A DNA stretch of 64,000 bases, taken from assembly GCA_016795155.1 (NCBI GenBank), contig JAEUIE010000003.1, positions 124,001 through 188,000 of the forward strand. The letters are read 5' to 3'. Made by a program: the position numbers and the translations under genes. The stretch comes from Planctomycetia bacterium. GTDB taxonomy: Bacteria > Planctomycetota > Planctomycetia > Gemmatales > HRBIN36. A model generated the notes under the pieces. That model worked only from the letters and a program-made list of their open reading frames with translations. It was not told where the DNA came from and made no database searches. Positions 1 through 8,402 of this stretch are shown in pieces. Numbering within the stretch: position 1 is the stretch's first letter; each line of letters opens with the position of its first letter.

Positions 1-759
1 ATCAATCTGAAGGAAGAGCTTCTCGCCTTCCAGCACCGGTGAACTGGCTGTGCCCCAGCCAGCCATCATCGGAAATGAACCGAGGTCTTTTTGCCACAGA
101 AGTTTCCCATCCAGATCGTAGCAGAACACACCCATCATGCCGAAGTAGACATAGAGTCGTTCACCATCGCAGACCGGCGTTTCGGTAGCAAACGTGTTGG
201 AACCATGCGTGGGAATACGAGGCTTGGCTTCGAGCGCCTGCTGTTTCCAGATTTCCTTGCCGGTTTTCTTATCGAGGCAAATCACTTGCCATTGATACAG
301 AGCATTGGGTGGCTGAGGATTTCGGCCATAGCCACCCGGTCCGCCTTGCCCACCGCCGCCACCACGTTGGAAGCCACCCTTGTTCGGTGGCCCATTGCCT
401 TGCTTGCCAGCTTCGCCTTGTTTGGTTGGCGGTCCACCAGAACCACCACGTCCACCACCGGGTCTGCCTCCTCCACCACCGCCCATGCCGCCACCCGATG
501 GCTTGCGCTGATTCTCGGTGATGGCTGTGGTGATAAATACCTTATCGCCCCACACTATGGGCGATGACCAGGCTACGCCGGTGACCTTGGCTTTCCAAAG
601 GATGTTCTTATCCTTGCCCCACTCCATCGGCACACTGACGCCAGTGGCCAGGCCTGAACTGTTTGGTCCGCGGAACTGAGGCCAATCTTCGGCTTGGGCC
701 AATGAAAACAAACCAGTGCCCACCAATCCCAGTACTCCGACTTTGGTTAAGCATTGCAT
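1..759 (-). CDS. Secreted PQQ-type beta-propeller (BamB-like) protein, 3' end outside window
   Basis: Open on the minus strand from ATG 759 to the window edge, so the C-terminus is missing; 253 residues are visible. A good AGGAG lies just upstream of the ATG. The N-terminus is a signal peptide (hydrophobic run ending SLAQA) followed directly by DWPQFRGPNSSG, the opening motif of planctomycete PQQ-like/BamB-like propeller proteins. Propeller pieces such as DKKTGKEIWKQ and YDLDGKLLWQKDLG follow. A low-complexity Gly-rich, Asn/Pro-containing insert at roughly residues 80-125 interrupts the first blades. Such proteins are exported and probably bind a ligand or partner; the substrate cannot be told from sequence. 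Confidence 0.85.
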   Translation of the reverse strand, partial: MQCLTKVGVLGLVGTGLFSLAQAEDWPQFRGPNSSGLATGVSVPMEWGKDKNILWKAKVTGVAWSSPIVWGDKVFITTAITENQRKPSGGGMGGGGGGRPGGGRGGSGGPPTKQGEAGKQGNGPPNKGGFQRGGGGGQGGPGGYGRNPQPPNALYQWQVICLDKKTGKEIWKQQALEAKPRIPTHGSNTFATETPVCDGERLYVYFGMMGVFCYDLDGKLLWQKDLGSFPMMAGWGTASSPVLEGEKLFLQID

Positions 760-972
760 GAAAGTTTCTCCTGATAAATCGCATGACGCTAATCACAGTA
801 CCCGATCAACCATGAAGAAGGCATGAGAGTACGGCATAATCAAGGGCTCCAATATCGAACCCCGTAGTGCTGCATTTGTTTTCCTTAAGGGTTGTGGCAA
901 TACCCACTATTGGAAAAAGCATTGACTGATTAACTTCTTGCATACGGTATTGAATTTGCTAAGTTCATTGGT

Positions 973-1587
973 ATGGCTGAAAGGATCATCTCATTGCCGA
1001 GATTGACACGACAGAGCATTGCTTTGGTCTGTCTTTTGTTGATGATGTTCATGGTCATCGGCTTGCCTGTCCCACCTTCCAATGGAAAAGACCTTAGTAC
1101 GCCTTTTATCTGTATGGAATCCCGTTGCGGATGCATGACTGCAGAGCAATGTTGGAAATATTGTTGTTGTCATACGAACGAAGAAAAACTGGCTTGGGCC
1201 AGGCAACACAACCAGCCCGTCCCCGACTTTGTTGCCCAGGCAGACGTTCAGCTATCTGGTAAATGTGAATCCTGTGAACAGGAATCCAGGCACGAGAATT
1301 GTTGCGAAACAAAGAATGAATCGTGCAACTCGTCCTGTTGTGAGCATCAAAATACTTCTCAAACCTCCAGGCCATCAAAAAGTTTGAAATGGATTGTCAT
1401 GATTCATGCCCACCAATGTCAGGGGCATGATGGCTGGAGCCTGCTTGCAAACACCATTGTTGTGCTTAAATGCGAATGCGCACTCGATCTGCTGGCCTGC
1501 TTGAATTCTGAAAATGTCGTTATCGCCCCATGCGAACTATGTTCACATCGTACCGCACCTGAATCGCCGCCTCCCAAGCATCTCTAG
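973..1587 (+). CDS. Cys-rich secreted/membrane-anchored protein, unknown function
   Basis: 204 residues with a strong hydrophobic N-terminal segment (about residues 15-33), then a Cys-dense body: SRCGCMTAEQCWKYCCCHT near 50-68, GKCESCEQ near 96, NCCE and SSCCEHQ near 110-125, and further pairs towards the C-terminus (KCECALDLLACL, PCELCS). The block CGCMTAEQCW...CCCHT followed by EKLAWARQHNQPVPDFV resembles a small family I recall from planctomycete and some proteobacterial genomes without a known function. The Cys arrangement suggests metal binding or disulfides outside the cytoplasm; this is inference. No clear Shine-Dalgarno precedes the ATG, so the start is uncertain. It lies 159 bases ahead of a DUF4198-type gene on the same strand. 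Confidence 0.7.
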   Translation: MAERIISLPRLTRQSIALVCLLLMMFMVIGLPVPPSNGKDLSTPFICMESRCGCMTAEQCWKYCCCHTNEEKLAWARQHNQPVPDFVAQADVQLSGKCESCEQESRHENCCETKNESCNSSCCEHQNTSQTSRPSKSLKWIVMIHAHQCQGHDGWSLLANTIVVLKCECALDLLACLNSENVVIAPCELCSHRTAPESPPPKHL

Positions 1588-1746
1588 ATCGTAAAAGTTG
1601 AAACAAGCACACGGGGACCAGGCACCTGCCCGGACTTACGTGCACATTATCTTCATTCATGGTGCAAGCACAGCATCGTTTAGCGTTGCGTGAGTGGTTA
1701 TTGCACATTTCGTGATCAACAAGAATCAACACCTACGAGGGATGTG

Positions 1747-2544
1747 ATGGCTCGTCTTTTTTGCGCCACGATTCTCGGCGTATTCGTGATATCTACTTTA
1801 TCAGCCCACGATGTGTGGCTGCAAACCAATACCGCCATCGTTCGTACCGGCGAAGGCATCCATATCGACCTCATGCTCGGCAATCATGGCAATGATCACC
1901 GGGATTTCAAGCTGGCTTCCAAGATTGGTGTGGATAAGGTTCAGCACCTTCAAGTTATCTCGCCCCATGGAAGAAAAACTGATCTGAAACCACTGCTGAC
2001 CGACCTGGGTTACACGCCCAAGGAAGGGTTTCACTCGGCACGTTTTGTTGCTGCAGAGCCAGGACTCTACACCGCAGCCATGTTTACTGATGGCATCGTC
2101 AACCATGGGAAAGCGGTACGTTCGGTTCGTAGCTCCAAGGCTTTCTTTCTTGCCAGCGAGAAGCTGGACAAACTTGGCGACTCATCTGGGTTCGACAAGC
2201 CACTGGGCCATGCCATCGAGATGGTGCCCCTCACCAATCCCATCACGCCGATGGGACCGGGTACTCCAGTCAAACTGCAGTTGTTGCTTCACGGCAAACC
2301 ACTTGCAGGTGTGAAGGTCAGCTTCATTCCTCGCGGGGTCACTCTCAAGGAAGGACTCGATCAGGATTACGAACGCGTTTCTGATGCTCAGGGGCGTGTC
2401 AGCTATGAACCCAAACTCGGAGGCTACTACCTGATTGTGGCACACCACAAGACGGACGAGAAGTCTGCGAATTATGAACTCACTCAATACACCGCAACCA
2501 TGTCGCTTCTCGTTCCAGAGAAGTGCCCCTGTTGCGATGAATAA
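1747..2544 (+). CDS. DUF4198-type secreted protein
   Basis: Start taken at ATG 1747 because it gives a classical signal peptide (MARLFCATILGVFVISTLSA|HD) and has GAGGGA upstream; an in-frame start at 1690 would bury that signal. The 265-residue product begins AHDVWLQTNTAIVRTGEGI, the hallmark start of DUF4198 proteins (His/Asp directly after the signal cleavage, then beta-sandwich domains), with a second Ig-like half from about residue 175 (GTPVKLQLLLHGKPLAGVKVSFIPRG). The family is often found near metal-uptake systems. The protein ends in CPCCDE, an extra Cys motif that could bind metal. The next gene starts 13 bases after the stop, so the two are probably co-transcribed. Confidence 0.8.
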   Translation: MARLFCATILGVFVISTLSAHDVWLQTNTAIVRTGEGIHIDLMLGNHGNDHRDFKLASKIGVDKVQHLQVISPHGRKTDLKPLLTDLGYTPKEGFHSARFVAAEPGLYTAAMFTDGIVNHGKAVRSVRSSKAFFLASEKLDKLGDSSGFDKPLGHAIEMVPLTNPITPMGPGTPVKLQLLLHGKPLAGVKVSFIPRGVTLKEGLDQDYERVSDAQGRVSYEPKLGGYYLIVAHHKTDEKSANYELTQYTATMSLLVPEKCPCCDE

Positions 2545-2557
2545 TCAGGAGATGACA

Positions 2558-3316
2558 ATGAATCGACGCGAAGCGATTGCTGCGCTAGGTGCAGCAGTCA
2601 CGGCAACTGCCGTTGCAAAGGATGATCCACCAGCGAAGAAGCCCACCCAGGCCTTGATGCTGGCATATCCCCAATTCACGTTGCTTGATCTGGTCGGCCC
2701 TCATTCGATACTTTCGATGGTGGCTGGAATTCAGGTCAAGATCGTGGCCAAGACCAAAGACCCGATTACGACAGATACCGGCGTGACCTTACTTCCACAG
2801 CAGACGCTGAAAGACACCACCGAAGAGCCACTGCTGATTTTTGTTCCAGGTGGCACTGCAGGTACGCTGCGAGCCATGGAAGATAAAGAAATCACTGAGT
2901 TTCTGAAGAGCCGTGGTTCGAAGGCCACCTATGTCACCAGTGTCTGCACCGGTTCCCTGGTGCTTGGTGCTGCGGGGCTTTTGAAAGGCTACCAGGCTAC
3001 CACGCACTGGGCAGCCATGGACTTTCTCAAGCCGCTGGGAGCTATCCCGACAGCCAAGCGTGTCGTTGAAGATCGCAACCGCATCACCGGTGCTGGCGTG
3101 ACTGCAGGCCTCGACTTCGGCTTGCGGCTGGCCGCCAAACTCAAGGACGACCGATACGCACAGAACGTTCAGTTAGCGATCGAATACGATCCAGAACCAC
3201 CTTATAAGTGTGGCTCACCAGCATCAGCGAGTGCGGATCAGGTGAAGTATGCCCGCACGCACTTTTCCTTTTTTCTTAAACAGGCTGACACCGTGGTTAA
3301 ACGGGTTGCTCAGTAA
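2558..3316 (+). CDS. Exported DJ-1/PfpI family protein (isonitrile hydratase-like)
   Basis: Start at ATG 2558, six bases after AGGAG; upstream in-frame starts overlap the previous gene. 252 residues. The N-terminus [20 protein letters not shown] looks like a short twin-arginine-type signal, so the protein is probably exported, which is unusual for this usually cytoplasmic fold. The body is a DJ-1/PfpI (class I glutamine amidotransferase-like) domain: [14 protein letters not shown] at about 35-48, FVPGGTAG at 95-102, and the nucleophile elbow [14 protein letters not shown] with Cys130, the pattern seen in isonitrile hydratase/AraC-associated relatives. Substrate unknown. It sits between a DUF4198 gene and a DUF1559 gene in an apparent operon. 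Confidence 0.82.
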   Translation: MNRREAIAALGAAVTATAVAKDDPPAKKPTQALMLAYPQFTLLDLVGPHSILSMVAGIQVKIVAKTKDPITTDTGVTLLPQQTLKDTTEEPLLIFVPGGTAGTLRAMEDKEITEFLKSRGSKATYVTSVCTGSLVLGAAGLLKGYQATTHWAAMDFLKPLGAIPTAKRVVEDRNRITGAGVTAGLDFGLRLAAKLKDDRYAQNVQLAIEYDPEPPYKCGSPASASADQVKYARTHFSFFLKQADTVVKRVAQ

Positions 3317-3335
3317 TCACATACCGGAGATCAAC

Positions 3336-4481
3336 ATGAAGCTTTCACCACGACGGGCATTTACGCTCATTGAACTATTAGTTGTTATTGCCATCATCGC
3401 CTTGCTGATGGCTCTGCTACTACCTGCTATTCAGAAGGTTCGCGAAGCAGCGAACAAGATGCTCTGCGCATCGAACCTGCGACAAATCGCCACGGCTGCC
3501 CATAACTATCACAATGATTTCAGCAAACTTCCGCCTGGTTATTACGGTGCAGTGAGGGCGAATGGTGGCACTACGTTGCCGGTCGATTTCACTCGCGGCC
3601 CGAACATTGGCATCCTGGCTATCCTCTTGCCTTACTTGGAACAGGACAATCTCTTCAAGCAGTTAGCTACTCCACAGATGACATTCCCTGTGCTGGGGCC
3701 ACCATCCGGAACAGGCATTCAGCCGTTGAACATTCGACTGGACTCCGAATATGCACCCTGGTGGACTGCCTTGCTGAATGTTCAACCCAACACAGCGCAG
3801 GCACAGTTCAAGATGTTTCAATGTCCGAGCGATCAGACGACGGAAGACAGTAGCTTTTCCGATCAGATTGGTATCTACGTGGCAAACGGTGTCTTTCGAC
3901 ACACACATTTCTTTTCAGGACTGCAGGTAAAGTGGGGCCGAACCAACTATGTGGGGGTAGCAGGCTGTGCCGGGCCATACGAAAGCCCATCACCAACTGA
4001 TCAGGTATTCGCACAGTTTGAAGGTACTTTGTTCAATCGCTCCCAAGTGACTCTGGGACAGTTGACAGTTCAAGATGGCACCAGCAACACGTTGCTCTTC
4101 GGCGAAGGGTTGGGTGGCTTGTCATCCAATGGGGCGCTGAAAAGTGCAGCATGGACATGGATGGGTGTTGGTGCCATGGGTACTGGATATGGCGTAGGCC
4201 GAGGGAATGCATTCTCCGTAGGAGGGCCAATGCCACCTGCATTTGGTGTAGTTTTGACCAACGGTAACGTCGGCTGCAACTGGTATCGCTTTGGCAGTCG
4301 CCATGCTTCGGGTGCTCAGTTTGCCTTCGGTGATGGCTCGGTGCGAACCATTCGTTATGGCAACACGACGGTGCCCGATATTTCCAACAATGCCAATAAC
4401 ACGTCCGACTGGGCACTTCTGCAGCAACTGTCTGGACGCCGCGATGGACTCATCAACGATACTTCTTCCATTCTGGAGTAA
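3336..4481 (+). CDS. DUF1559 pseudopilin-like protein
   Basis: 381 residues from ATG 3336, with GGAGA upstream and 19 bases after the preceding stop. The N-terminus is a type II/IV pseudopilin leader: [19 protein letters not shown], with the prepilin-peptidase F-T-L-x-E pattern, followed by [26 protein letters not shown]. The C-terminus has the H-X9-DG signature ([18 protein letters not shown]) typical of DUF1559. These proteins are hugely amplified in planctomycetes; they are thought to be processed like pseudopilins and exposed in the periplasm or at the surface, but their role is not established. It is followed after 3 bases by a tiny lipoprotein gene, an arrangement echoed elsewhere in the window. 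Confidence 0.93.
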   Translation: MKLSPRRAFTLIELLVVIAIIALLMALLLPAIQKVREAANKMLCASNLRQIATAAHNYHNDFSKLPPGYYGAVRANGGTTLPVDFTRGPNIGILAILLPYLEQDNLFKQLATPQMTFPVLGPPSGTGIQPLNIRLDSEYAPWWTALLNVQPNTAQAQFKMFQCPSDQTTEDSSFSDQIGIYVANGVFRHTHFFSGLQVKWGRTNYVGVAGCAGPYESPSPTDQVFAQFEGTLFNRSQVTLGQLTVQDGTSNTLLFGEGLGGLSSNGALKSAAWTWMGVGAMGTGYGVGRGNAFSVGGPMPPAFGVVLTNGNVGCNWYRFGSRHASGAQFAFGDGSVRTIRYGNTTVPDISNNANNTSDWALLQQLSGRRDGLINDTSSILE

Positions 4482-4484
4482 TAC

Positions 4485-4631
4485 ATGACTGCTAGATTGG
4501 TACTGTTAATGAGTGTAATGTTCATGTCTGGTTGTTCTGCCAAACCTGATATGGAACCCGGAACCGTGAAAATTACTTCAACGGCAGACCTGGGTGTTGC
4601 AGCAGGTACTGGCAAGCGGCCTGCAAAATAG
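4485..4631 (+). CDS. Tiny lipoprotein (48 aa) paired with DUF1559 gene
   Basis: A 48-codon reading frame starting 3 bases after the DUF1559 stop codon. The N-terminus is a lipoprotein signal with lipobox FMSGC (Cys17); the mature peptide of about 32 residues begins CSAKPDMEPGTVKI and ends in Lys/Arg. A clear hairpin terminator follows immediately. I do not recognise a family. Its tight coupling to the pseudopilin-like gene and its similarity in design to the lipoprotein at 35792-36007 argue that it is real and acts with DUF1559, perhaps as a membrane anchor or assembly factor; this is inference. Confidence 0.7.
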   Translation: MTARLVLLMSVMFMSGCSAKPDMEPGTVKITSTADLGVAAGTGKRPAK

Positions 4632-4640
4632 ATTTATCAT

Positions 4641-4670
4641 CCCGGTGGTTTGACTTACCCACCGGGATTT
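4641..4670. terminator. Hairpin terminator between convergent genes
   Basis: CCCGGTGG (4641-4648) pairs perfectly with CCACCGGG (4659-4666) across a 10-base loop, followed by ATTT. It ends the DUF4198-to-lipoprotein operon and may also serve the convergent topoisomerase gene, whose stop is at 4677. Confidence 0.75.
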
Positions 4671-4676
4671 CAATCG

Positions 4677-6593
4677 CTACACGTCGAGTTCTTCCATGGA
4701 TGCCATCTCTGCTGAGTTCATGATGAAATCATAACGCAGGGATGGATCTTTCCCCATTAAACTGTTAAACGTCTGGTCGGCTGCCAGGGTATCGTTGATT
4801 TCTACCTGCAACAGGGTTCTACTGCGCGGGTTCAGTGTAGTTTCACCTAGCACCGCTGAATTCATTTCACCCAGTCCCTTGAACCGGGTTATTACCGGCT
4901 TGGCGTTGCTTTTGAGCGATTTCAGAATTTCTTCCTTGTGTACATCATCTCGAGCCCACTGAGCTTCCTTACCTACCACAATACGATACAGCGGAGGCTG
5001 AGCCAGGAACACACGGCCATCACGGATAAGTTGTGGAAGGTAACGGAAGAAAAAAGTCAAAAGTAGCGTGCTGATGTGATGACCATCGTAATCCGCATCC
5101 ATCAGGAGTATGATTTTGCCGTAACGCAGTCGGTTGATATCAAACTTGTCGCCGATGCCAGTGCCGAGAGCTGCGAGCAGATTGCTGATTTCCTGGTTGA
5201 GGATCACTTTGGAAACCGGCAAACCTTCTGAATTGAGAATCTTGCCTCGCAGTGGCAAGATCGCCTGCGTCTTGCGGTTGCGTCCACCAATGGCTGAACC
5301 GCCTGCAGATTCACCTTCAACAATGAACAGCTCTGTTTCATCGAGATTGGTGGAGGTGCAATCAGCCAGTTTACCTGGAAGATTGAGCCGCCGTTCCGAA
5401 ACGGATTTGCGTTTAATGTCTTGAACTGCAGCCCGCGAGGCTTCACGGGCGCGGGCCGCCAGGATGATGCGACCCACAATGCGATCTGCGGAAGCCTTGT
5501 TGGCATTGAGCCAGGCTTCCAGTGCAGGGCGAACCACGCCATCCACATGCGAAGTCATTTCTTCGTTGTTTAACCGCTCTTTGGTTTGTCCCTGAAACTT
5601 CGGCTCACGTACAAACACGGAGAGCAGTCCGACCACACCTTCGCGAATATCTTCCGCAGTAATTGATAGGCCCTTGATTTTGACATCGTGCGTCTCGATG
5701 TAATTGCGGATGGCTTTGACCATTGCTGCCTTGAAACCGTTCTCGTGCGTTCCGCCGCTGGGGGTGCGGATGCCATTTACGTAACTGCGGATCGATTCTT
5801 CGGTGCTCTCCGTCCACTGCAAGGCACATTCGACCTTGGCTTCACGCTCGCCACCTGTGCGGGGCAAGTGAAAGATGATGTCAGTGACAGCAGGCTTCTG
5901 GCTCTCTTTCACCAGATTTCCCAGAAACTCCTGCAACCCACCCTGATGCGTGAGGTCAAGAGTCTCATTCTTCTCCTGGTTGATGAAGATAACCTTCATG
6001 CCGCTGTGTATGTACGCCATCCCATCGAGGTGTTCGCGGATGGTGTCAGCATCGAAGGTCGTGGAACGGAATATTTCCGGATCAGGTTCGAAATAGATGT
6101 TGGTGCCATGCCCGCGTGCCGGGCCAACCTTCTTGATCGCACCTTGGGCTTTGCCTCGGGCAAAGGATTGCGTCCATTCATATCCATCCCGTTTGATGGT
6201 TGCTACCAGCTTTTTTGAAAGTGCATTCACCACGGAGGACCCGACGCCATGCAAACCACCTGAATGGAAGTAACTGTCGCCGTCGCCAAACTTCGCACCA
6301 CTGTGCAAGGTACTCAGGATCAGTTCCAACGCCGATTTCTTGTGTTTGGGATGGATATCAACCGGAATGCCCCGACCGTTATCCTGCACGGTGACTGCAT
6401 CACATTTCTTGTGCAGTGTTACGGTCACCGAGTCGCCATGCCCGTTCAGGTATTCATCAACACTGTTATCAACAATTTCCCATACCAGGTGGTGCAAACC
6501 CTTAACATCCACCCCGCCAATGTACATGGAAGGCCTGCGACGTACCGGCTCCAAGCCTTCCAGTACTTGAATATCCTTGGCTGTGTAGGTCAT
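4677..6593 (-). CDS. parE: Type IIA DNA topoisomerase subunit B (ParE/GyrB family)
   Basis: 638 residues, full length for ParE or short GyrB; ATG 6593 is preceded by GAGGA. It begins VLEGLEPVRRRPSMYIGG and has the GHKL ATPase motifs EIVDNSVDE, DNGRGIPVDIHP and GGLHGVGSSVVNALSKK, then the transducer motif FQGQTKERL, and the TOPRIM motifs EGESAGGSA and DADYDGHHI with PPLYRI and RFKGLGEMN at the C-terminus. The wording (PVDIHP, GQTKERL, GKLADCT) is closer to ParE than to long GyrB, but planctomycetes can carry several B subunits, so the gyrase/topo IV assignment is not certain. No A subunit lies next to it. Confidence 0.93.
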   Translation of the reverse strand: MTYTAKDIQVLEGLEPVRRRPSMYIGGVDVKGLHHLVWEIVDNSVDEYLNGHGDSVTVTLHKKCDAVTVQDNGRGIPVDIHPKHKKSALELILSTLHSGAKFGDGDSYFHSGGLHGVGSSVVNALSKKLVATIKRDGYEWTQSFARGKAQGAIKKVGPARGHGTNIYFEPDPEIFRSTTFDADTIREHLDGMAYIHSGMKVIFINQEKNETLDLTHQGGLQEFLGNLVKESQKPAVTDIIFHLPRTGGEREAKVECALQWTESTEESIRSYVNGIRTPSGGTHENGFKAAMVKAIRNYIETHDVKIKGLSITAEDIREGVVGLLSVFVREPKFQGQTKERLNNEEMTSHVDGVVRPALEAWLNANKASADRIVGRIILAARAREASRAAVQDIKRKSVSERRLNLPGKLADCTSTNLDETELFIVEGESAGGSAIGGRNRKTQAILPLRGKILNSEGLPVSKVILNQEISNLLAALGTGIGDKFDINRLRYGKIILLMDADYDGHHISTLLLTFFFRYLPQLIRDGRVFLAQPPLYRIVVGKEAQWARDDVHKEEILKSLKSNAKPVITRFKGLGEMNSAVLGETTLNPRSRTLLQVEINDTLAADQTFNSLMGKDPSLRYDFIMNSAEMASMEELDV

Positions 6594-6857
6594 AACTTCC
6601 TCATAACTCCATGAGGGGATAGAGTATCAAGGAAACACCGATAAACCAGAAGTTATTCATGGAGATGTTAACAATCGCAAAGGATGAGTTTTTGCTTTGA
6701 TACTTTCAACTTTTTCATTCGTATCAAAATTTCCGAGTATTAATCAGATGAGATTTGTGAGACCTGTTATTGTGAAGATTCGTGGTGCCGATTATAAATA
6801 ATAGAGGTATATTTGAAGTACCAGTCAGCTCAGGCTGGTGTCAGTGGAGATTCGTCG

Positions 6858-7277
6858 ATGCCACCACCCGATGGTGTGCCCCAATCGAGCTTGCAGAATG
6901 AAGGGTTGCAGGCTGCCTTGAAGCATCGCTGGATTGCCAGTGAGCAGGCAGGCCGTGACTTGGGCGAAGAGTGTATTCGCCGCTGGGTGCATGAGCACTG
7001 GAATGGTTTCCTCCGTGCCCGCTGGATGGAACATCTGCAAGGCAAAACCTACTGGATGGAACTCAATCGCAGCGATTTCGGTTTGTTGCTCAATGAATTC
7101 CAGCAGGATGAGCAATTGCTTGACCGCATCCTTGAACGGATGAAGGAAGGCAAGGAAAACCTAGACGTTATCCGCTGGGCGATGGACTGGGGTATTCCTT
7201 CTGATCGCGTTATCCATATCCTCGAAAGACTTGATGTCAATAGTTGCAGATTGAGTTGTCAGTTTTATCAGCAGTAA
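6858..7277 (+). CDS. Small conserved cytoplasmic protein, unknown function
   Basis: 139 residues from ATG 6858 (GGAG 8 bases upstream); an in-frame TTG at 6813 with GAGG upstream is an alternative start. No signal or membrane segment. The protein is rich in Trp, Arg and acidic residues: KHRWIASEQAGRDLGEECIR, then WVHEHWNGFLRARWMEHLQG and YWMELNRSDFGLL. The pattern looks like a compact helical domain that I associate with planctomycete proteins of unknown role. It is divergent from the topoisomerase gene, with 264 bases between their starts. Confidence 0.6.
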   Translation: MPPPDGVPQSSLQNEGLQAALKHRWIASEQAGRDLGEECIRRWVHEHWNGFLRARWMEHLQGKTYWMELNRSDFGLLLNEFQQDEQLLDRILERMKEGKENLDVIRWAMDWGIPSDRVIHILERLDVNSCRLSCQFYQQ

Positions 7278-7606
7278 GTTTCATTTCTTCCACCTCCATC
7301 CTTTGACTTTCTTCCCCCTTTTCATGTGGATAAGATTCCCTGATTCAATGCGTTAGTTGACCACGATGGCTCCTTTGCCTTTTGAAAAGTTATCCATGCA
7401 ACTTTGTATTACAACTTTCCATTTAACATCTGCAACTGGTCAGCCTTGACACTGAAGGTATCATCCGCGTTGAGCGCCAGTTCGCTATGTGTGTGCAAAA
7501 GATTTTCTGATGTTAAGTGGTCACATATCTAATTTGACGGAAATCTGTTACAGTATGGCACGGTTTGAAACCTGTTTGTGTCCATTTTCAAGTGTTGCAG
7601 ACTGCC
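7278..7606. other. Intergenic region, no gene seen
   Basis: About 330 bases between the small conserved gene and the ion-channel gene. No convincing reading frame, tRNA or hairpin terminator is visible. It presumably holds the channel promoter, but no pair of boxes with proper spacing stands out. Confidence 0.5.
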
Positions 7607-8329
7607 ATGCCATCATCCACCTTTTATCAGAAGCGTTTTACCATCCTGCTGTTAATGCTGATCTGTTTCGTCCTGTTGACACCCATGTTATTGCAGACCA
7701 CAGATAGCCCACATTCCCTGACGGTACGACTTCTCTGGTTTGCATTCTCAGTCTCCTGGGCGGCCTCTGCTACCTATGCTGTCAGTGGTGACCGACGGAT
7801 TACCATGGTAGCTGTTCTGCTGATGACGCTTTCCTTAATGCTGGAACTCCTCACCGCTGTCATACTTTCGGATATTTCAGAACTGGTGTTCCACCTACTG
7901 CGCATTTTGTTTCTGAGCTTCATTATCTATCTGCTATTCAGGCAGATTTTTTCCCATGAGGCAATCACGTTTGATACCATCAGCGCCTCCATTTGTATTT
8001 ATCTACTGCTGGGTGCCCTGTGGGCACATATCTACACCATACTGGAACTGGCTACTCCGGGTTCGATTGCATTTTCAGCAGCATCGCACCCACCATCGAT
8101 TAAGGAAAGTGAACTGGCCAGGTCGTACCACATGCTCTATTTCAGTTTCGTGACGTTGAGTACGGTTGGATATGGGGATGCCGTGCCTACGACTCCAACT
8201 GCACGCATGTTTGCATCTGCTGAAGCATTGATCGGACAGATTTATCTGCTGGTGATGGTGTCCAGACTGGTAGGTCTGCAGATTTCACAGAGTATCAATT
8301 CGAAATCGGTGAATAAGCCAAGCGTTTAG
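7607..8329 (+). CDS. Two-pore-loop type ion channel protein (K+ channel-like)
   Basis: About 240 residues from ATG 7607; an in-frame TTG at 7565 would add 14 residues, and neither start has a strong Shine-Dalgarno. Five to six hydrophobic segments (about 10-29, 40-58, 65-85, 93-112, 125-145, 205-225). Between the last two is a pore loop with the selectivity filter STVGYGDAVP (TVGYGD at 186-191), diagnostic for potassium-selective channels of the Kch/Ion_trans_2 type. No RCK/TrkA-N regulatory domain follows; the protein stops about 15 residues after the last helix. Predicted inner-membrane protein. It converges on the exporter operon, with a palindromic repeat in between. Confidence 0.85.
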   Translation: MPSSTFYQKRFTILLLMLICFVLLTPMLLQTTDSPHSLTVRLLWFAFSVSWAASATYAVSGDRRITMVAVLLMTLSLMLELLTAVILSDISELVFHLLRILFLSFIIYLLFRQIFSHEAITFDTISASICIYLLLGALWAHIYTILELATPGSIAFSAASHPPSIKESELARSYHMLYFSFVTLSTVGYGDAVPTTPTARMFASAEALIGQIYLLVMVSRLVGLQISQSINSKSVNKPSV

Positions 8330-8333
8330 CAAG

Positions 8334-8385
8334 AAGAACCCACTCATCCCCAACCTCTCTCCCTCCAGGGGAGAAGGGAGAAAAA
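8334..8385. repeat. Palindromic intergenic repeat, copy A
   Basis: A C-rich lead (ACCCACTCATCCCCAACC) followed by the core CTCTCCCTCCAGGGGAGAAG and an A-rich tail. It is the most diverged of five copies and lies between convergent genes, so it could also act as a terminator here. Confidence 0.8.
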
Positions 8386-8402
8386 CACTTTTCTTAGTGC
8401 TC

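Noticed and set aside
91-567. 158-codon plus-strand frame rich in Thr/Ser/Ala
   Set aside because: It is the complement of the Gly-rich insert of the minus-strand PQQ-type protein, which has a signal peptide and clear propeller motifs.
5134-6614. Several open frames on the plus strand opposite the topoisomerase gene
   Set aside because: They mirror conserved codons of the minus-strand gene, lack ribosome-binding sites and show no protein family features.
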